DNA from: Bacteroidales bacterium
Lineage (GTDB): Bacteria; Bacteroidota; Bacteroidia; Bacteroidales; P3
DNA: 64,000 bases
Direction of reading: 5' to 3'
NCBI GenBank assembly: GCA_017480225.1
Contig: JAFVBB010000006.1
Coordinates: forward strand, 62,001 to 126,000
The first letter of the stretch is position 1, and each line of letters starts with the position of its first letter. A program made the translations under genes and the position numbers. This document shows positions 47,158-55,537 of the stretch, piece after piece. The notes under the pieces were generated by a model. That model was not told where the DNA came from. It worked only from the letters and a program-made list of their open reading frames with translations, and did not search any database.

Positions 47158-48051
47158 TCAATACACCCCTTCCTCGTGCAGACGGCGCAGACGCGCAACC
47201 ACCATGGGGCGATCCTCCTTGTACGTGACGCCAAACCAGCGGGCGGTGGTCTTGAGCACAGTCATGGTGGCCGAGCCGTCGGCAATGAAGGTGTTGACTG
47301 CAAACGGGATGTAATATTCGGACTTCATCTCTTGTCCATGCTGGCGGAGAAAGTCGACGAAAAGAGCCTCGCTTTTTGCGAAATAGTCGGGCGTGAAGCC
47401 GAAAAGGTTCATGCTGACGGTGGTGTCGGCATCCAATGGATGGAGAGAGCCGTCGGCGTCGCGGTAGACAATGCGGCCTTCATCGATGCGGCTGATGGCG
47501 GTACGCTCAGTCATGCCAAGCAGCAAGCCGTTGGCATCGGTACGGCACACACCACGGCTCACCGAGCCATTCTCGCTCAAAGTGTTCTCCAGGCGGTAGC
47601 CCACCATGCAGTATTGCCCTGCCTTGCCATCGAGCGAGCGCAAGTAGTCGGCCATCACCATAAAGGCGTCGCGGCCATAGAAATCGTCGGCATTAATGAT
47701 GGCAAAAGGCTCGTGCACCAAGTCTTTGGCCATGAGGATGGCATGATTGGTCCCCCACGGCTTCTCACGGCCTTCGGGCACGGAAAACCCTTCAGGCAGG
47801 CAGTCGAGCTCTTGATAGGCATACTCCACAGCAATACGGCCACCGAAGTGCTCGGCATTGATGCGGCTTTTGAACTCGTCAGCAAACGAATGGCGCACAA
47901 CGAACACCACCTTGCCAAAACCGGCACGGATAGCATCCTCGACACTATAATCCATTATTATCTGACCGTCGGGCCCCACTCCGTCGAGCTGCTTCAACCC
48001 ACCGTAGCGACTACCCATGCCAGCTGCAAGTACAAGTAATGTTGGTTTCAT
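47158..48051 (-). CDS. NDP-sugar nucleotidyltransferase-like protein
   Basis: 297 aa from the ATG at 48051. The N-terminus MKPTLLVLAAGMGSRYGGLK is the nucleotide-binding GxGxR...K loop of sugar-phosphate nucleotidyltransferases. FAIINADDFYG supplies the metal-binding Asp. The C-terminal part lacks an obvious left-handed helix acyltransferase domain. The sugar cannot be told from sequence. First gene of a two-gene operon with the methyltransferase; the gap is zero. It is divergent from the rubredoxin gene. Confidence 0.85.
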   Translation of the reverse strand: MKPTLLVLAAGMGSRYGGLKQLDGVGPDGQIIMDYSVEDAIRAGFGKVVFVVRHSFADEFKSRINAEHFGGRIAVEYAYQELDCLPEGFSVPEGREKPWGTNHAILMAKDLVHEPFAIINADDFYGRDAFMVMADYLRSLDGKAGQYCMVGYRLENTLSENGSVSRGVCRTDANGLLLGMTERTAISRIDEGRIVYRDADGSLHPLDADTTVSMNLFGFTPDYFAKSEALFVDFLRQHGQEMKSEYYIPFAVNTFIADGSATMTVLKTTARWFGVTYKEDRPMVVARLRRLHEEGVY

Positions 48052-48131
48052 ATTGAACTGATTATCATTTGGATTTTTTGAGGCCATAACGACAATGAAC
48101 AAAAAAAAGTATCATATTGCGACTTTTTTTG

Positions 48132-48139
48132 TAACTTTG
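48132..48139 (+). promoter_or_regulatory. -7 box before rubredoxin
   Basis: TAACTTTG, a perfect TAnnTTTG, about 46 bp before the rubredoxin start. No clear TTTG lies at the right distance. Confidence 0.5.
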
Positions 48140-48184
48140 CATTGATTACAATTCACCCAATAACAACCTAAACAACTGAAAACG

Positions 48185-48346
48185 ATGAAGAAGTATGTAT
48201 GCAAGGTGTGCGGTTACGTTTATGACCCCACCGTCGGCGACCCTGACAGCGGCATTGCACCGGGCACAGCATTTGAGGCCATTCCGGCCGACTGGGTGTG
48301 CCCTCTGTGTGGCGTTGGCAAAGACGACTTCGAGCCCGCCGAGTAA
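48185..48346 (+). CDS. Rubredoxin
   Basis: A 53-aa iron protein with both cysteine knuckles: [12 protein letters not shown] (Cys6, Cys9) and [13 protein letters not shown] (Cys39, Cys42). The G-Y-x-Y-D-P and PADWVCPxCG patterns and the length are standard for rubredoxin, a one-electron carrier in anaerobes, often used in oxygen or peroxide detoxification. Monocistronic, with its own -7 element and a terminator directly after. Confidence 0.97.
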   Translation: MKKYVCKVCGYVYDPTVGDPDSGIAPGTAFEAIPADWVCPLCGVGKDDFEPAE

Positions 48347-48358
48347 GGAAAGAGAAGA

Positions 48359-48389
48359 AGACGCTGCAAGGTCAGCGTCTTTTCTTTTT
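48359..48389 (+). terminator. Terminator after rubredoxin
   Basis: AGACGCTG (48359-48366) pairs with CAGCGTCT (48373-48380) and runs into TTTTCTTTTT. It overlaps the last codons of the convergent tadA gene. Confidence 0.85.
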
Positions 48390-48812
48390 GAAGAAAGAGC
48401 TCATCAAAGCCTGGCATTCGCCAGCAAGAACCCCTCCCGTGACGTCGGTACGCGGGTGCAGTACAGGACCGGAAAGCAGGTGCATACCTCGCTTGGGGTC
48501 GGCAGCACCGTACACAATACGGCCAAGCTGTGTCCATCCTGCCGCACCTGCGCACATAGGGCACGGCTCGACAGTGACATAAAGGGTACAGTCGGCCAAG
48601 TATTTTCCGCCAACAGCCTCGCTTGCCGCAGTGAAAGCAAGCATTTCAGCATGGGCGGTCACGTCGTGCAACCTCTCCGTCTGGTTGTGAGCCCTGGCAA
48701 CGACCCTGCCTCCAGCCACAACCACAGCCCCGACGGGCACCTCGTCCTCATCCTCCGCACAGCGAGCTTCGCGCAAAGCCTCGCGCATGTAAAATTCGTC
48801 GTCTTTTTCCAT
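48372..48812 (-). CDS. tadA: tRNA-specific adenosine deaminase (TadA type)
   Basis: 146 aa. Zinc-dependent deaminase motifs are HAE (residues ~54-56) and PCPMC (~83-87). DEVPVGAVVV and RIVYGAADPKRG are typical of TadA, which converts the wobble adenosine of tRNA-Arg(ACG) to inosine. An in-frame TTG lies 6 bp upstream of the ATG at 48812; the ATG is preferred. It starts 6 bp after the preceding gene's stop and is last in an operon of four. A guanine deaminase is the main alternative but is less likely from the motif context. Confidence 0.88.
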   Translation of the reverse strand: MEKDDEFYMREALREARCAEDEDEVPVGAVVVAGGRVVARAHNQTERLHDVTAHAEMLAFTAASEAVGGKYLADCTLYVTVEPCPMCAGAAGWTQLGRIVYGAADPKRGMHLLSGPVLHPRTDVTGGVLAGECQALMSSFFKKKRR

Positions 48813-48818
48813 ATTCAA

Positions 48819-49553
48819 TCAGTCGCGGTTGAAGAGCAGGTTGTCGCGCGGCGCGAGGTGCGCCTCAGAGTGCAAGATTGTCACCACCCCTCCACGCTGA
48901 AAACTTTCCAGACTCGGAATGAGCATACCTCCAACAGACATGTACTCATGCTCGCACTTGTAGGCAATGGGGGGCTGCAACAACTCGTCGGGAGTCATAC
49001 GGTCATCCTCCGGACGGCTGCCACGCTCAATCACAAGCGACAGCAGGCCACTGTCAGGGTCGAAGTAATAGAAGCGCTGATAGCGCATTTTTTGGTCGGC
49101 ACGGACAACCTGAAACTGCTTTCCGTCGATTGTGACCACACCACGGTATGACAGCCTCACCCCCAGATGTTCCCACTGATAGAGAGGCCCGCGGAAATCG
49201 TATGGTTGCATAGCCAAAGCAAAATCATGCGGGGGCACATCCTCCCAACGATCCAGCAGATAGAAGAACTGGCGGTGGCGTGTAGAGCCATTGGTGCAGA
49301 AACCGTCGGTGAGCGTGTCACCGCGCCACACTTCGACACGAACCATGCCCCCTGCCTGACAATAGCGACGCATAAGGAGCGTGTCATCGCTGCCACGCAC
49401 CCTGATTGATGTGTTAATAACAAGAAGGCTGTCAGCATGTATGGCATCATGGTTGAGTGCGGCAAGATATCGCCCCACCACCGTAGCTGCGGTGTCTTGC
49501 GACCGTACAGGCAACGCTGCTGCCAGTAGCAATACAAGCAACAGACGCCTCAT
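48819..49553 (-). CDS. Exported LolA-fold-like protein, unknown
   Basis: 244 aa with a signal peptide (LLLVLLLAAALPVRSQ). The mature part has the pattern of outer-membrane lipoprotein-sorting-like proteins: repeated strands such as GGMVRVEVWRGDTLTDGF, GVVTIDGKQFQVVRAD and RFYYFDPDSGLLSLVIER. The exact family is not certain. The ATG overlaps the stop of the DUF4292 gene as ATGA, so it is translated with it. An envelope role with the other two exported proteins of the operon is likely. Confidence 0.7.
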   Translation of the reverse strand: MRRLLLVLLLAAALPVRSQDTAATVVGRYLAALNHDAIHADSLLVINTSIRVRGSDDTLLMRRYCQAGGMVRVEVWRGDTLTDGFCTNGSTRHRQFFYLLDRWEDVPPHDFALAMQPYDFRGPLYQWEHLGVRLSYRGVVTIDGKQFQVVRADQKMRYQRFYYFDPDSGLLSLVIERGSRPEDDRMTPDELLQPPIAYKCEHEYMSVGGMLIPSLESFQRGGVVTILHSEAHLAPRDNLLFNRD

Positions 49554-50068
49554 CGCGATGATGTTTTATTGTAGGGGAACGACAGACTCTCCACCTCGCG
49601 GCGCGAAGTAATATGCAAATCGATCGCAAAGCCCAGCTCCGCCGCCAGCGCTGCCACTCGTTGCTCTGCGTCAGTAGCCAGTACAGCCTGCTGAAGTGTT
49701 GAATAGTCAATCTTGCGCCCCAGACGACGGCTTGCGACAGAATAGTCAACGGAACGCACCATGTCGAAAAGAGGTGCATTGACGTAAACAGAATCAGCCA
49801 AAGCCAACGCACGCCCCACCTCAATAAACTTACTGACACTTACCCAGATTGCACTGTCCTGCGCCACGCGCATTTGCCCGCTCACACCGATGCCGGACAC
49901 ACTGGCGGTGAACTGTATCTGTGTATATGTGCGGTGCTTTGCCAGGGATACGGGGATGGAGGCAGGCTGCTCGTCCGTAACAGCCGAAACTGGTCTTGTA
50001 GTGCGACAGGCGGCAAAGATCCATACCACCGCCACAATGGCCAATACCGATATAAGTCGTCTGTTCAT
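49550..50068 (-). CDS. DUF4292-like lipoprotein (short form)
   Basis: 172 aa. Lipoprotein signal with the lipobox FAAC (Cys21). The core YTQIQFTASVSGIGVSGQMR and AIWVSVSKFIEVGRALAL fits the Bacteroidetes DUF4292 family, which sits beside a TPR gene in other genomes. Most members known to me are around 250 residues, so this copy is short. It ends SLSFPYNKTSSR with no frameshift seen. It overlaps both neighbours by ATGA (TPR gene upstream, LolA-like gene downstream). Confidence 0.75.
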   Translation of the reverse strand: MNRRLISVLAIVAVVWIFAACRTTRPVSAVTDEQPASIPVSLAKHRTYTQIQFTASVSGIGVSGQMRVAQDSAIWVSVSKFIEVGRALALADSVYVNAPLFDMVRSVDYSVASRRLGRKIDYSTLQQAVLATDAEQRVAALAAELGFAIDLHITSRREVESLSFPYNKTSSR

Positions 50069-51708
50069 TGCTTGCTTTTAATTACCTTGAGGTGACGTTG
50101 CAGAGTGTCACTGCCGGGGTCGATGGCAACCGCACGCTCCATATATGGCAGAGCCTCGGCATCACGTCCAGCCAGATGCAGCAACCAAGCAAAGGTATCC
50201 AAGATGCTGGCGTTATCTGGTTCCGCCTCTACGGTGCGTCGGCTCATCGACAGTGCATCATCAAGCTGCCCACCACTCTCCCCGAGGTAGTAGGCATAAT
50301 TGTTCATCATGCCCCAATCGTCGGGTCTCAATTTAAGGTAACGGTCGAAATGTTTCCAGGCTCTCTCGTACTGCCCCGTACGGTAACAAGCCTCGGCCAT
50401 CAACCCGACGCACTCGGCCTCGAGGTATCCATTGCTAAAGCCCCATTTGGATGCACGTTCCAGTAAAGCCACCGCGTCAGCATATCGTTCCTGCCTTGAG
50501 GCACACAGAGCCTGCAAATATATCGGCAGCGTGTGGGTCGGGAAAAGGCGTGAGGCTCTGACAGCCCGATCTTCAAGCCTTGCGTCCTCACCCGGCAGAC
50601 TGGCCAGGCTCACCAGCATGGCCTCCCACAAGACATACTGACTGCTGTCTTTCGCCAAAGCCAACTCCAGTTGGTCGACAGCCTCACCATACCGCTGCTG
50701 ACGCATTAGCACGTCGGCATAGAACGCGGCATACTCCGAGGGGTCATCGCTTTGACGAATTGTCATCTCAAGCAGCCGGAAACACACGCCACTGCGCGAG
50801 CCATAGAACTCTTCCTCGCTATAGAACTGCCCAAGCAGCTGCAACTTGGTCGACGCAGGCAGGCGACGGTTGGCGAAAGCACGCACCATCTCACTGTCGG
50901 CCTCAGACACATTGCCAATCTGCTTGTAATATTCGGCCAACTGGATATGGATATATTCATCATCAGGGTCAGAAGCAAGCACACGGTCATAGCACAGTTT
51001 GGCCTTGGCATACTTCCGCTGCTGCATGTACACCTGCGCCAGCATGGCTTGGTATCGCCTCTCGCCCGGCAGGGCATCACACAATGCCTCTAATTCGCGC
51101 TGCGCCTTGTCACTTTTGCCAGAGGCCTCCCACAGCTTTATTTTCTGCAACGACACCTCCTCGCTCACTCCCACCATACGCTCCACCCGGTTCAACACAG
51201 CCACTGCCCCCTGAAGGTCACCTGCGGCAATATGGGCATTGGATAATTCATAGTAGTATTCCAGCACGTTTGGTTTCAAGGCCACAATGCGCTCCCATGC
51301 GTTTATCATGCCCTCGGCGTTGCCGCGAACCTGATTCTGCCTGGCCTGTGCCAGCAGGTACCACTCATTGTCGGGACGAAGCGCCACAGCCCTGTCGGTG
51401 CACCGCAGCGCGCTATCCACCCATCCGCGCACAGCAAGCAGCTGTCCCTGCTCGTACCATGCTGCGGCCTCACCAGGGTCAGAGGCTGTTATAGAGGCGA
51501 ATGCACGCAACGCCTCGTCATTCCTGCCGCTATGTTTCAATGCCATGGCGTCTATCATCCGGGCATCGAGAGCCAACCGATCCTCGGTCACCTCGTGAAT
51601 TGGCTCACGCACAATACGCCCCTCAGCGGCAGGTTGCACTACCTCACGTTGACCCCTGCAGCCTACCAATGCCAAGGCCGCCAGCAGTAGGGTTATTCTG
51701 TTCTTCAT
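50065..51708 (-). CDS. TPR-repeat lipoprotein
   Basis: 547 aa from the ATG at 51708; an ATG 6 bp upstream is possible. Lipobox LVGC follows MKNRITLLLAALA. The rest is made of tetratricopeptide-type helices throughout, for example AAAWYEQGQLLAVRGWVDSA, AMLAQVYMQQRKYAKAKLCY, MAEACYRTGQYERAWKHFDR and DALPYMER-like ends. It is a scaffold protein facing the periplasm or outer membrane, and a conserved neighbour of DUF4292 genes in Bacteroidetes. First gene of the operon TPR, DUF4292, LolA-like, tadA, each junction overlapping or nearly so. I found no convincing promoter in 51709-51859. Confidence 0.85.
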   Translation of the reverse strand: MKNRITLLLAALALVGCRGQREVVQPAAEGRIVREPIHEVTEDRLALDARMIDAMALKHSGRNDEALRAFASITASDPGEAAAWYEQGQLLAVRGWVDSALRCTDRAVALRPDNEWYLLAQARQNQVRGNAEGMINAWERIVALKPNVLEYYYELSNAHIAAGDLQGAVAVLNRVERMVGVSEEVSLQKIKLWEASGKSDKAQRELEALCDALPGERRYQAMLAQVYMQQRKYAKAKLCYDRVLASDPDDEYIHIQLAEYYKQIGNVSEADSEMVRAFANRRLPASTKLQLLGQFYSEEEFYGSRSGVCFRLLEMTIRQSDDPSEYAAFYADVLMRQQRYGEAVDQLELALAKDSSQYVLWEAMLVSLASLPGEDARLEDRAVRASRLFPTHTLPIYLQALCASRQERYADAVALLERASKWGFSNGYLEAECVGLMAEACYRTGQYERAWKHFDRYLKLRPDDWGMMNNYAYYLGESGGQLDDALSMSRRTVEAEPDNASILDTFAWLLHLAGRDAEALPYMERAVAIDPGSDTLQRHLKVIKSKQ

Positions 51709-51859
51709 TCTCATTTCCGGTAAACATAACTGCCGCACGCCGTTTTTTATTGTCCTGCACACGCCCGAAAAACTCACTTTTACACATTCAGCAAAGTGCG
51801 CCGGCCGCAACATGGCGATCAGCGCACTTTTCTCACGTGAGGAAAAACCCAGCGAGGTG

Positions 51860-54433
51860 TCAGCTACACTTGCTCCAGCCGCACTCCTTGCAGCTTTTGC
51901 AGCCGTCTACATACACAAGTTTTCCACCGCAGTCGGGACACACCTCCTCCGCTTCAGTGCCATCCTTGATGTAGCGCTTCAGAGCACGAGCCACGCCACC
52001 TGCCCAGGTGGTGATACTGTCATTGTCGAAGTTGAGTTTGCCAATAAGCTCCACCACATTGGCTATTGGCATTCCGTGACGCAGTATGCCGGATATTAGC
52101 TTGGCGTAGTTCCAATACTCCTTGCGGAACATGCGCGACAAGCCCTCCATGGTGATATGGTAGCCGTCGTGGTCAAGGTACTGGAAATCGTAACGTGCAT
52201 GTTCGTCTCCTTTTTCCTTTACTCGAATTACCCAGCCTTTTTCCACCCACTTTGGCAGGAGAAAACTTTCGCTGCGTCCGGTAAAAATCTCGTATGGGCG
52301 TCCTTCGAACATGCCCACTACCGCAATCCAGTCTTCCTTCTCGTTGCGGAAACGCACCACCTCGGCCTCCAGCTTCTTGGGGCGCTTGGGTGCCTTGTTG
52401 TCGGCAAATAGAGGAGTGTCCTTCTTTGCCTCGCTTGTACTGACGAGCACACCTGTGCGCGAGCCATCACGATAGATGGTGCAGCCCTTGCAACCACTCT
52501 CCCAGGCGGTCTCATAGATACGGGCCACTGTTTCCTTGCTGGTTTCCTTCGGCACATTGACAGTGACAGAGATTGAGTGGTCCACCCACCGCTGTATCTC
52601 ACCCTGCATACGCACCTTGGCCACCCAGTCAATGTCGGCGCTTGTGGCATGGTGGTAGGGACTCTGCTCCACAAGGCTGCGCAGTGCGGCATCGTCCATG
52701 TTGCGCACCTCTTCGGGGTCGTGCCCGTTAGCCTCGGCCCAATCCATGAACTTGGGATGGAATACATTGTACTCCTCAAAATAGTCGCCGTTCTCGTCCT
52801 TGATGACATTGTGGCGGCTGCCGTCCTTGTCGCCGGGATTGATTTTCTTGCGACGCTTGTAACTCACAAGGAACACCGGCTCTATGCCGCTTGTGGTACG
52901 CGTGCAGATACTGACGGTTCCCGTCGGGGCAATTGTGAGCAGGGCAATGTTGCGGCGGCCATGCCTCACCATGTCGGCATACAGCTCCGGGGCGGCCTCG
53001 CGTATTCGGGCAATGAGAGGGTTGTTCTCCTCGCGCGCAGCATTGTAGATGGGGAACGAACCACGTTCCTTGGCAAGTTCCACGCTGGAGCCGTAGGCGG
53101 CCAGACAAAGCTCGCGGTGCACCCCGACGGCAAAGGCTGTGGCCTCATCACTGCCATAACGCAGTCCAAGTGCGGCCAGCATGTCTCCTTCAGCAGTGAT
53201 GCCGAAACCGCTGCGGCGACCCTCAAGGCACTTGAGTTTGATGTTGAGCCAGAGGTTGCGCTCCACTTGCTTTATCTCATCACCCTCGGGGTCGGAGTCT
53301 ATCTTGTGGAGTATCTGTTCAACCTTCTCGAGCTCAAGGTCTATCAAGTCGTCCATCAATCTCTGCCCTTTGCGTACATGTTCACGGAAAAGGGCGTAGT
53401 TGAACGAGGCCTGTGGGGTGAAGGGGTTGTCGACGTAGCTGTAAAGGTTGATGGCCTGCAGGCGGCAGCTGTCGTAGGGGCAGAGGGGTATCTCGCCGCA
53501 GGGGTTGGTGCTCACGGTGCGGTATCCATAGTCCGCATAGCAGTCGGGCACACTCTCGCGGATGATGGTGTCCCAAAACAGCACCCCGGGCTCGGCACTG
53601 CTCCAGGCATTCGCTATTATCTTGTTCCACAAAGCGCGCGCATCTACCTCTTTCCTCACTATGGGGTCAGCAGAATCAATGGGGTACTGCTGCACGAATG
53701 GCTGGCCGCTGCGCACGCACTGCATGAACTCGTCGGTAATCTTCACGCTGACATTTGCGCCGGTGACCTTGCCCTGTTCCAACTTGGCGTCTATGAAATG
53801 CTCGGCGTCCGGATGCTTGATGCTAATGGAGAGCATCAGAGCGCCTCGGCGCCCACCCTGTGCCACCTCGCGTGTGGTGTTGCTGTAGCGTTGCATGAAA
53901 GGCACAATACCGGTCGAGGTAAGCGCCGAGTTCTTCACCGGGCTTCCACCAGGACGTATGTGGCTCAAGTCGTGGCCCACACCGCCGCGACGCTTCATCA
54001 GCTGCACCTGTTCCTGATCTATCTTCATTATGCCGCCATAACTGTCACTCGCCCCTTGGTTGCCAATGACGAAGCAGTTGCTGAGCGACACTATCTGAAA
54101 CGAGTTGCCGATGCCGCTCATGGGGCTTCCCTGCGGCACAATGTAACGGAAATCCTTGAGCAGGCCATAGATTTCCTCCTCGTCCATAGGGTTGGGATAG
54201 CGTCGCTCTATGCGGGCATACTCCGCCGCAAGGCGGCGGTGCATCATGTCAGGGTTGAGCTCGAAAATATGACCCTCATCACGCAGGGCATACTTGTTCA
54301 TCCAAACGTTGGCTGCCAGCTCGTCGCCGTGGAAGTATTCCACGCTCGACTTCATTATCTCTTCCTGCGAGTACTCACTCAACTCGCGCCGGGGCTCTTG
54401 CGGTTCCATCCCCGAAAACAGGTCACCTTGCAT
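51860..54433 (-). CDS. nrdJ: B12-dependent (class II) ribonucleotide reductase
   Basis: 857 aa. Reduces ribonucleotides to deoxyribonucleotides using adenosylcobalamin, with no need of oxygen. SLSNCFVIG carries the first active-site cysteine, NPCGEIPLCPYDSC the thiyl-radical cysteine and catalytic Glu, and IAPTGTVSICTRTTSGIEP the phosphate loop. The C-terminus has a zinc-type cluster (CPDCGGKLVYVDGCKSCKECG) with the redox cysteines at the end. No small NrdB-type subunit lies nearby, as expected for class II. Monocistronic. I see no cobalamin riboswitch in the short leader, which is only about 65 nt if the promoter at 54506 is right. Confidence 0.95.
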   Translation of the reverse strand: MQGDLFSGMEPQEPRRELSEYSQEEIMKSSVEYFHGDELAANVWMNKYALRDEGHIFELNPDMMHRRLAAEYARIERRYPNPMDEEEIYGLLKDFRYIVPQGSPMSGIGNSFQIVSLSNCFVIGNQGASDSYGGIMKIDQEQVQLMKRRGGVGHDLSHIRPGGSPVKNSALTSTGIVPFMQRYSNTTREVAQGGRRGALMLSISIKHPDAEHFIDAKLEQGKVTGANVSVKITDEFMQCVRSGQPFVQQYPIDSADPIVRKEVDARALWNKIIANAWSSAEPGVLFWDTIIRESVPDCYADYGYRTVSTNPCGEIPLCPYDSCRLQAINLYSYVDNPFTPQASFNYALFREHVRKGQRLMDDLIDLELEKVEQILHKIDSDPEGDEIKQVERNLWLNIKLKCLEGRRSGFGITAEGDMLAALGLRYGSDEATAFAVGVHRELCLAAYGSSVELAKERGSFPIYNAAREENNPLIARIREAAPELYADMVRHGRRNIALLTIAPTGTVSICTRTTSGIEPVFLVSYKRRKKINPGDKDGSRHNVIKDENGDYFEEYNVFHPKFMDWAEANGHDPEEVRNMDDAALRSLVEQSPYHHATSADIDWVAKVRMQGEIQRWVDHSISVTVNVPKETSKETVARIYETAWESGCKGCTIYRDGSRTGVLVSTSEAKKDTPLFADNKAPKRPKKLEAEVVRFRNEKEDWIAVVGMFEGRPYEIFTGRSESFLLPKWVEKGWVIRVKEKGDEHARYDFQYLDHDGYHITMEGLSRMFRKEYWNYAKLISGILRHGMPIANVVELIGKLNFDNDSITTWAGGVARALKRYIKDGTEAEEVCPDCGGKLVYVDGCKSCKECGWSKCS

Positions 54434-54505
54434 TACGTAAGCTTTTAGTCTATATATCTATTCTTCAACTGCATTACATCGACTGCACGTCGACTTTTGG
54501 CACTG

Positions 54506-54539
54506 CTAAATTAGAAATAAAAACCATTCCGGCGGCAAA
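54506..54539 (-). promoter_or_regulatory. Weak candidate promoter for nrdJ
   Basis: On the minus strand: TTTG (54539-54536), 22 nt, TAATTTAG (54513-54506), one mismatch in the -7 box. In the rest of this gap (54540-54796) I see no gene. Confidence 0.4.
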
Positions 54540-54796
54540 TAGTTTTCAACACCGAAAACCCGCCACCGCACAAAAAGCTGTCCGCTTGCCGCTTTTGACG
54601 GTTGAAAACTCGGCCTGGCCATGTCTACGGCTTCGAAAAAGGGTCACCGGTCTCAGCTATGGCTGTCTTTTCGTCGCCCACAGGCAACGGTGGCAAGTTC
54701 AGTATTGTTTCCTGCAACCCACTAACAACAAGTACAGTCCGCCGCCAATTAAGATTTTTTAGGAATAAAGAAAGATGGTGGGCGGCAGAAAAGAAG

Positions 54797-54804
54797 TAAT
54801 TTTG
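54797..54804 (+). promoter_or_regulatory. -7 box for tRNA-Ala
   Basis: TAATTTTG, 17 bp before the tRNA 5' end. No TTTG at 19-21 nt is visible. Confidence 0.5.
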
Positions 54805-54821
54805 CACCTCGAAAAAAGAGA

Positions 54822-54894
54822 GGGGTATTAGCTCATTTGGTAGAGCGGTTGGTTCGCAATCAACAGGTAACGGGTTCGATTCCCGTATACTCCA
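54822..54894 (+). tRNA. tRNA-Ala, anticodon CGC
   Basis: A full cloverleaf can be drawn: acceptor GGGGTAT with ATACTCC, D-arm GCTC/GAGC, anticodon stem GTTGG/TCAAC with loop TTCGCAA (CGC at 54855-54857), T-arm ACGGG/CCCGT with TTCGATT, and discriminator A. The acceptor pair at position 3 is G-U, the alanine identity element, which agrees with the anticodon (codon GCG). CCA is not encoded. Confidence 0.93.
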
Positions 54895-54914
54895 CTTTCA
54901 TTCTAATTTTGATT

Positions 54915-54937
54915 GGCGGCAGTCTGCCGCCTTTTTT
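54915..54937 (+). terminator. Terminator after tRNA-Ala
   Basis: GGCGGCA (54915-54921) pairs with TGCCGCC (54925-54931), followed by TTTTTT. It ends the tRNA transcript just before the convergent marC gene. Confidence 0.85.
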
Positions 54938-54949
54938 ATTCGGCAGCAA

Positions 54950-55537
54950 TCACACTCCCTGGCTTCCGAATATTGCCATAATATTGCCGCCGAAAAGTTT
55001 AACGGCCATGGCCAAAAGTATAACGCCGAAGAACTTGCGAAGCACGTAGATTACACCGCCCCCAAGGCGGCTTGCCACCTTGTCAAGGTAGCGCAGCACG
55101 AAGTAGTCAAGCACTATGTTGAGCAGCAGGCCTATCATTATGTTGACCGTGGAATATTCGGCACGGAGCGATATAAAGGCCGTTATTGCGCCAGGACCCG
55201 CGATGAGAGGAAAGGCTATGGGCACAATGCTCGCGCCCGACGCGGGGCCGTCATTCTTGATGATGTCACGTCCCAGTATCATCTCCAGCGCCAGAATGAA
55301 CAGCACCAGTGAGCCCGCCACGGCAAACGACGGCGCGTCGATGCTGAAAAGACGCAGCAGTGCGTCGCCCACGAAGTAGAAGGCCACGAAGATGAGCAGC
55401 GCCGACCCCGCAGCCTGCATGGCCTTGATGTCCTTGCCCTGCTCGCGCATGGATATGAAAAGGGGAATGGAGCCGGTGATGTCGATGATGGCGAACATGA
55501 CCAGAAAAGTGCTGAAGATTTCGACCAGGCTAATCAT
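54950..55537 (-). CDS. MarC family inner membrane protein
   Basis: 195 aa with about six membrane helices. Conserved MarC/YchE/YhgN features are FAIIDITGSIPLFISM near the N-terminus and PIAFPLIAGPGAITA in the middle. The family is widespread, but its transported substrate, if any, is not established; the old link to multiple antibiotic resistance has not held. The start overlaps the end of rsgA by 8 bp, so the two form one operon. Confidence 0.9.
   Translation of the reverse strand: MISLVEIFSTFLVMFAIIDITGSIPLFISMREQGKDIKAMQAAGSALLIFVAFYFVGDALLRLFSIDAPSFAVAGSLVLFILALEMILGRDIIKNDGPASGASIVPIAFPLIAGPGAITAFISLRAEYSTVNIMIGLLLNIVLDYFVLRYLDKVASRLGGGVIYVLRKFFGVILLAMAVKLFGGNIMAIFGSQGV

Noticed and set aside
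52577-54448. A 623-codon plus-strand frame opposite nrdJ
   Set aside because: No recognisable protein features. The minus-strand nrdJ has all its catalytic motifs.
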